Positions 59,861 through 64,000 of a DNA stretch of 64,000 bases are shown here, piece by piece. Both the position numbers and the translations under genes were made by a program. Every line of letters begins with the position of its first letter. The first letter of the stretch is position 1. The stretch comes from Chitinibacter tainanensis DSM 15459 (GTDB lineage: Bacteria; Pseudomonadota; Gammaproteobacteria; Burkholderiales; Chitinibacteraceae), in the NCBI RefSeq assembly GCF_000429785.1, contig NZ_AUCN01000009.1, positions 124,001 through 188,000 on the forward strand, read 5' to 3'. Below the pieces are notes generated by a model, which saw nothing but the letters and a program-made list of their open reading frames with translations, did no database searches and had not been told where the DNA came from.

Positions 59861-61660
59861 TTACAGCACCTCGCTGGTACGATTACGACCCTGATGTTTG
59901 GACTGGTACAGCGCATCATCGGCGCGCTTCATGATGGCATCCAGGTTAAGATCATTGGCGCGCATCAAGGTCAGCCCCAGGCTGCTGGTAAAACGCACCT
60001 CACGGCCATCTTCTAATGCAATCACTTGTGCGGCAATGGCGCAGCGTAATTGTTCGGCCAGTTGCCTTGCCGTATCCAGATCGGTCGCGGGCAGGAAGGC
60101 GATGAATTCTTCTCCACCAATGCGGCCGAGTAAATCGAGTTCGCGCAACTGGCTACGACAGATGCTGGCCATGGCTTGAATGGCCAAATCACCCACCTGA
60201 TGGCCGTAATGGTCATTGATTTTCTTAAAGAAATCGATGTCTAGCATCAGCAGCGCCGCAGGTTGCTGCATGCGTTTGCAGCGCAGTAGTTCTTGGCTTG
60301 CACTTTCCATAAAGTAGGCGCGGTTGGCGAGGCCGCTTAAGCTATCGGTGGTGGCGCGTTTTTTTAGCTCTTCTTCAAGCCGTTTGCGCTGGGTTATATC
60401 GCTTAAACCCATCAGCAAGGTGCTGCCATCGTGCGCCTCGGTCACCGAAATTGAGACACTAGCCCAGAATGGGGTGCCTTCTTTATGCCGCAAGAGGCAT
60501 TCTACATTATTCAGCGCACGACCATTCATGGCGCTATCGGAGTGATGGATAAAGTCGATGCGGTCGTAATAGAGCTCAAAAGCCCGTTTGGATAAGGCTG
60601 CGGCCTGCGGCAGGCCAAAAACCCGTGCCGCATGTTGATTGATATAGGTGATATAAAAGTCCGGCAAGCGCGCCAAGACCAAACCCACGGGCGTGGTTTC
60701 GATCATTTGCCGAAAGCGGGCCTCACTGGCTGAGAGCTTGTGTTCTTTTTGCCGTAAATGCCGGCCTAGTCGCTGCGAACGCCAAAAGAAATAGGCCGTT
60801 AGCAAGGACAATAACAACATCAGGGTACTGCCCAGCAAATAGAAAAATACCGTACTTTTCCATTGCTGCAGGAAATGGCGGCTGTCGATCCGCAGCAGCA
60901 GCACATAGGGCAGTTTGCCGAGCTGGTTCGCGCTCAATAAGCTGATGCCGGGCTCATTCGGTAGCTGGATTTGTAGGGTTTGGGCTTCTGCACGTTGAAT
61001 ACGGGCAATCAGGCCGCTAGCCAGGTTGGGCAGTTGGGCCTCTGCGGGGGCATGGGCCAGCGGGCGCAGGCGCGCATCAAGCAAATACAATTCCTGCTCG
61101 GGGCCATAACTGGTGTTGGCCAATAATTGCGCCACCGTGCTGGCCTCAATGCGTACTGCCAGCGTGGCCAAGGTTTGTTGCGCACTATTTTGCACGGCCT
61201 GGACCGCAATCAATGCGCTAGGGCTGGCGGGCAGCCAGCGTAGTTCCGGCTTGCTGCTGGCTAGCCCGGGGCCATAGTCGAGGCCCATTTCGGCGGGGCT
61301 CTGACCATCTGCCACCGCCAGCACATTGCCGCGTTCGTCCAGTAGCGCCAGATTGCTGGCGAACGGCAGTTGACGCAGCTGGCCGGCCAGTTGCTGCGCT
61401 ACGACATCAATCGGCGTGCCGGCTTGTAGAGACGAAACGAGCGGATTGAGCCCTAGCTGTAGCTGTTGCTGCCATTGCGCCAGCTGCAGGCCGACCATTT
61501 TTTGGGCGTGCAGATTATGCTGTCGCGCGGCCAGAAATTGATTCTGATAGCTGGCGCTGATCTGGTAGGCCAGCAGCATAATCATGCCTAGCCCAACCAG
61601 AATGGCCAGCGTAATCAATAGGGTCATGCGGCGAGTTGCCCGCCAAGCAGTCCAAACCAT
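59861..61660 (-). CDS. Membrane sensor diguanylate cyclase (PAS-GGDEF)
   Basis: About 599 aa. One membrane helix near the N-terminus, a periplasmic sensor region of about 235 residues, a second helix (FFYLLGSTLMLLLSLLTAYFFW), a PAS domain (FRQMIETTPVGLVLARLPDFYITYINQHAARVFG) and a C-terminal GGDEF domain. The active loop is GGEEF, and the inhibitory I-site RELD stands five residues before it, so it should make c-di-GMP with product feedback. Start ATG 61660 is a choice; GTG 61684 is also open and neither has a good ribosome site. It follows the YajQ gene closely on the same strand. Confidence 0.88.
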   Translation of the reverse strand: MVWTAWRATRRMTLLITLAILVGLGMIMLLAYQISASYQNQFLAARQHNLHAQKMVGLQLAQWQQQLQLGLNPLVSSLQAGTPIDVVAQQLAGQLRQLPFASNLALLDERGNVLAVADGQSPAEMGLDYGPGLASSKPELRWLPASPSALIAVQAVQNSAQQTLATLAVRIEASTVAQLLANTSYGPEQELYLLDARLRPLAHAPAEAQLPNLASGLIARIQRAEAQTLQIQLPNEPGISLLSANQLGKLPYVLLLRIDSRHFLQQWKSTVFFYLLGSTLMLLLSLLTAYFFWRSQRLGRHLRQKEHKLSASEARFRQMIETTPVGLVLARLPDFYITYINQHAARVFGLPQAAALSKRAFELYYDRIDFIHHSDSAMNGRALNNVECLLRHKEGTPFWASVSISVTEAHDGSTLLMGLSDITQRKRLEEELKKRATTDSLSGLANRAYFMESASQELLRCKRMQQPAALLMLDIDFFKKINDHYGHQVGDLAIQAMASICRSQLRELDLLGRIGGEEFIAFLPATDLDTARQLAEQLRCAIAAQVIALEDGREVRFTSSLGLTLMRANDLNLDAIMKRADDALYQSKHQGRNRTSEVL

Positions 61661-61721
61661 GTGCTGATGTCGTTCCCGTAACACCCGTAGTGTAGCTGTT
61701 CAGCCCATTCCCGCTGACGAA

Positions 61722-62213
61722 TCAGTCGCGGAAATTCTGGAATTGCAGCGGAAAATCGACTGACTTGCGCACCACGGCGATCGTTTCCTGCAACACATCC
61801 CGTTTGGCGCCGCTGACGCGTACTTCGTCGCCCTGAATGGCGGTTTGCACTTTCAGTTTGGAGTCTTTGATGTGCTTGATGATCTTGCTGGCCAGCTCAC
61901 GATCGATGCCATCTTTGATCTTCAGTATCTGCTTCACTTTATTGCCCGAGACTTTCTGCACGTCTTCCTGTTCCAGCCGCTTACTGCTATCGGGTTCTTT
62001 CTTTTCCAGCGCCGGAAACAGAATGTCTTTGATCTGGTCGAGCTGGAATTCCGAATCGCCGTGGATGGTGATCAGTTTGTCTTTTTCATTGAGCTCGACT
62101 TTGGCGCTGGTGCCTTTAAAGTCGTAGCGGTTCACAATGGTGCGCTCTGCAATATCAATGGCATTTTTCAGCGCCACCATATCGGTTTCGGAAGTAATGT
62201 CAAACGAAGGCAT
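61722..62213 (-). CDS. yajQ: YajQ/DUF520 nucleotide-binding protein
   Basis: 163 aa. MPSFDITSETDMVALKNAIDIAERTIVNRYDFKG and the C-terminal VRVSGAKRDVLQETIAVVRKSVDFPLQFQNFRD are family hallmarks. YajQ proteins bind nucleotides; some bind c-di-GMP and act as effectors. GGAGAG precedes ATG 62213. A diguanylate cyclase gene follows 61 bp downstream on the same strand. Confidence 0.94.
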   Translation of the reverse strand: MPSFDITSETDMVALKNAIDIAERTIVNRYDFKGTSAKVELNEKDKLITIHGDSEFQLDQIKDILFPALEKKEPDSSKRLEQEDVQKVSGNKVKQILKIKDGIDRELASKIIKHIKDSKLKVQTAIQGDEVRVSGAKRDVLQETIAVVRKSVDFPLQFQNFRD

Positions 62214-62234
62214 GCACGCTCTCCACAAAAAAAG

Positions 62235-62262
62235 GAAAAAGGCAGCGAATCAGCTCGCTGCC
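62235..62262 (-). terminator. Intrinsic terminator after ppnP
   Basis: On the minus strand GGCAGCGA-loop-TCGCTGCC is followed by TTTTTCCTTTTTTT. It ends the ppnP unit before yajQ. Confidence 0.85.
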
Positions 62263-62286
62263 TCAGGAAATGAACGCTGCGCAGGT

Positions 62287-62598
62287 TTAGCCGAAATGGC
62301 AAACGTAGTGCAGGGTTTCTACGGTTTCGATTTCAAAGCTGGAATTGCCAGGTACGTTAAATGATACCCCTGCGCCGTATTCGGTTGCAGTGCTTTCACC
62401 GGCAAGCTTTACGCGGCATACCCCGGCAACCACTTCCATGATCTCAGGTGCGCCAGTGTTAAACACCAGTGTCGATGGCAAAATCACGCCCACGGTTTTT
62501 TTGCTGCCATCGGCAAATACCACGGTGTGGCTGACGCATTTGCCATCAAAATACACATTGCCCTGTTTCAGGACCGATACATTGTCAAACTGGCTCAT
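62287..62598 (-). CDS. ppnP: Pyrimidine/purine nucleoside phosphorylase
   Basis: 103 aa single cupin of the PpnP (YaiE) family: [28 protein letters not shown] and [29 protein letters not shown]. It cleaves several nucleosides with phosphate, giving bases and ribose-1-phosphate. Length is normal. It lies 9 bp after the DUF2788 gene, so the two are likely cotranscribed. Confidence 0.94.
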   Translation of the reverse strand: MSQFDNVSVLKQGNVYFDGKCVSHTVVFADGSKKTVGVILPSTLVFNTGAPEIMEVVAGVCRVKLAGESTATEYGAGVSFNVPGNSSFEIETVETLHYVCHFG

Positions 62599-62607
62599 TG
62601 CTTACCC

Positions 62608-62829
62608 TTATTTCTGTAAAACTTCAGTGAGAATGGTTTTGGCAATAAACCCGACCATGCCCAAACCGAGCGCAAAAAACAGCACCATAGTGCCATATTT
62701 GCCGGCTTTGGATTCCTTGGCCAGGTTGTAAATGATAAAACCCATGTAGGCCATCAGGCCGGTACACAGAATCGTGGTCGAGAGCGTGGTAAACGTCTCT
62801 TCGTCCATATTGATGAGTGCTTCCAGCAT
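62608..62829 (-). CDS. DUF2788 small membrane protein
   Basis: 73 aa, two membrane helices (LSTTILCTGLMAYMGFIIYNLA and YGTMVLFFALGLGMVGFIAKTIL). The pattern fits DUF2788, a betaproteobacterial family with no assigned function. It lies between argG and ppnP, all on the minus strand. Confidence 0.8.
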   Translation of the reverse strand: MLEALINMDEETFTTLSTTILCTGLMAYMGFIIYNLAKESKAGKYGTMVLFFALGLGMVGFIAKTILTEVLQK

Positions 62830-62902
62830 GCCTTAATACCTGCAAATGGATCGGTTGATTGATCCGTCAGTGGTGCCGCCGCGGCGGCACCTGGGGTGAT
62901 GA

Positions 62903-64000
62903 TTATTTCCGGTTCAGACGGCCGGCAATGCGCATGCGCAGGGCGTTGAGCTTGATAAAGCCGCCCGCATCGTTCTGGTTGTACGCGCCGCCATCATCAT
63001 CAAAAGTCGCGATGGTTTTGTCAAACAGTGAATCGGTTTTGGAATCACGCGCCACGACGATGACATTGCCTTTATACAGCTTCAGGCGTACCCAGCCGTT
63101 CACGGTTTTCTGGGTTTCATCGATCAGGGTTTGCAGCACTTTGCGCTCAGGCGACCACCAGTAGCCGTTGTAAATCAGGCTGGCATAGCGTGGCATCAGG
63201 TCATCTTTCAGGTGGGCGACTTCACGATCCAGCGTGATCGATTCGATGGCACGGTGGGCTTTCAGAATGATGGTGCCGCCGGGGGTTTCGTAGCAACCGC
63301 GTGATTTCATGCCCACATAGCGGTTTTCAACCAGATCCAGGCGACCAATGCCATGCTTACCGCCCAGCTCGTTCAGCTTGGTCAGCACTTGTGCAGGTGA
63401 CAGGCGTACGCCGTTGAGCGCTACGATGTCGCCTTGTTCGAATTCAACATCCAGATATTCCGCAGCATCGGGTGCAGCTTCTGGGCTGACAGTCCAGCGC
63501 CACATTGCGTCTTCGGCTTCCGCTTCTGGGTTTTCCAGATGGCGGCCTTCATACGAGATGTGCAGCAGGTTGGCGTCCATCGAGTAAGGCGCGCCACCGT
63601 TGCGGTGTTTCATTTCCACCGGAATATCATTGGCTTCGGCATAAGCCAGCAGTTTTTCGCGGCTCAGGAGATCCCATTCACGCCATGGGGCAATCACTTT
63701 CACTTCCGGCATCAGCGCATAAGCGCCGAGCTCGAAGCGCACCTGATCATTACCTTTGCCGGTCGCGCCATGGCTGATGGCCTCGGCGCCGGTTTCGCGG
63801 GCGATATCGATCAGGCGTTTGGCGATCAGTGGGCGGGCGATGGAAGTGCCGAGCAGGTATTCACCTTCGTACACGGTGTTGGCGCGGAACATTGGGAATA
63901 CGAAGTCGCGCACGAACTCTTCGCGCAGATCATCGATGTAGATGTTTTCTGGCTTGATACCGAATTTCAGCGCTTTTTGGCGTGCGGGTTCCAGCTCTTC
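62903..64000 (-). CDS. argG: Argininosuccinate synthase, C-terminal part (runs off the right edge)
   Basis: About 365 residues are visible; the N-terminal part with the ATP P-loop lies beyond base 64000. [75 protein letters not shown] and [13 protein letters not shown] are family blocks. It joins citrulline and aspartate in arginine synthesis. The frame is open to the window end, so any start at 63913 is internal. Confidence 0.97.
   Translation of the reverse strand, partial: EELEPARQKALKFGIKPENIYIDDLREEFVRDFVFPMFRANTVYEGEYLLGTSIARPLIAKRLIDIARETGAEAISHGATGKGNDQVRFELGAYALMPEVKVIAPWREWDLLSREKLLAYAEANDIPVEMKHRNGGAPYSMDANLLHISYEGRHLENPEAEAEDAMWRWTVSPEAAPDAAEYLDVEFEQGDIVALNGVRLSPAQVLTKLNELGGKHGIGRLDLVENRYVGMKSRGCYETPGGTIILKAHRAIESITLDREVAHLKDDLMPRYASLIYNGYWWSPERKVLQTLIDETQKTVNGWVRLKLYKGNVIVVARDSKTDSLFDKTIATFDDDGGAYNQNDAGGFIKLNALRMRIAGRLNRK

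Overview
The window reads as chromosome of a free-living betaproteobacterium in the order Neisseriales. The best fit is a chitin-degrading, flagellated member of the Chitinibacter/Deefgea type. This is inferred from the gene families: a di-haem cytochrome c5 with a membrane anchor, a two-subunit bacterioferritin, a lipoprotein GH18 chitinase, a second secreted protein with two chitin-binding modules, and a lateral run of flgB-L. Gene density is high, intrinsic terminators are numerous, and I see no insertion sequence, prophage, CRISPR array or obvious transferred island.

Layout. 1-6.6 kb: end of an esterase, tRNA-Arg(CCG), cytochrome c, a GlmS-like protein with a degenerate glutaminase half, then xseB-ispA-dxs (isoprenoid start). 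6.6-12.4 kb: a YadA-type trimeric adhesin divergent from an acyl-ACP-reductase-like oxidoreductase, with a paired palindromic operator between them, followed by a histidine kinase and response regulator whose 5' ends overlap. 12.4-16 kb: iron storage (bfd, two complementary bfr subunits), an inositol-monophosphatase family enzyme and a sulfurtransferase. 16-26.5 kb: mostly small metabolic and transport genes (DUF805, ICMT-like, emrE, satP, a solute-binding protein, ahpC, zapE, two GNATs, a cytosine/HMP permease with a structured leader, a quinone oxidoreductase). 27-29 kb: chitin-binding secreted protein. 30-33 kb: three-gene proton-translocating transhydrogenase. 33.2-33.6 kb: a DUF2325 gene under two Fur boxes. 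33.7-35 kb: chitinase.

35-42.8 kb holds the most interesting locus. Two divergent, tightly coupled operons combine polyamine enzymes (membrane-anchored aminopropyltransferase, S-adenosylmethionine decarboxylase, FAD amine-oxidase-like protein) with membrane or scaffold proteins (DUF350, an SPFH-SHOCT protein, a bactofilin-like repeat protein, a DUF4178 zinc-ribbon membrane protein) and three micro-genes. Two of these, a 31-aa membrane peptide and a 55-aa lipoprotein, are locked in by ATGA overlaps. I read it as a membrane-associated polyamine stress or modification cassette.

43-54.2 kb is the flagellar rod-hook block, in two transcription units (flgBCDEFGHI and flgJKL), each preceded by a sigma-54-type -24/-12 promoter and separated by a terminator. 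FlgE carries an unusual alanine-rich insert. 54.3-64 kb is housekeeping: radA, trxA, rho (with a structured, pyrimidine-rich leader), rpmE2, an ArnT-like glycosyltransferase, a DUF3149 micro-protein, a diguanylate cyclase next to a YajQ-family gene, ppnP, a DUF2788 protein, and argG running off the right edge. All family names come from reading the proteins by eye; no database search was run.
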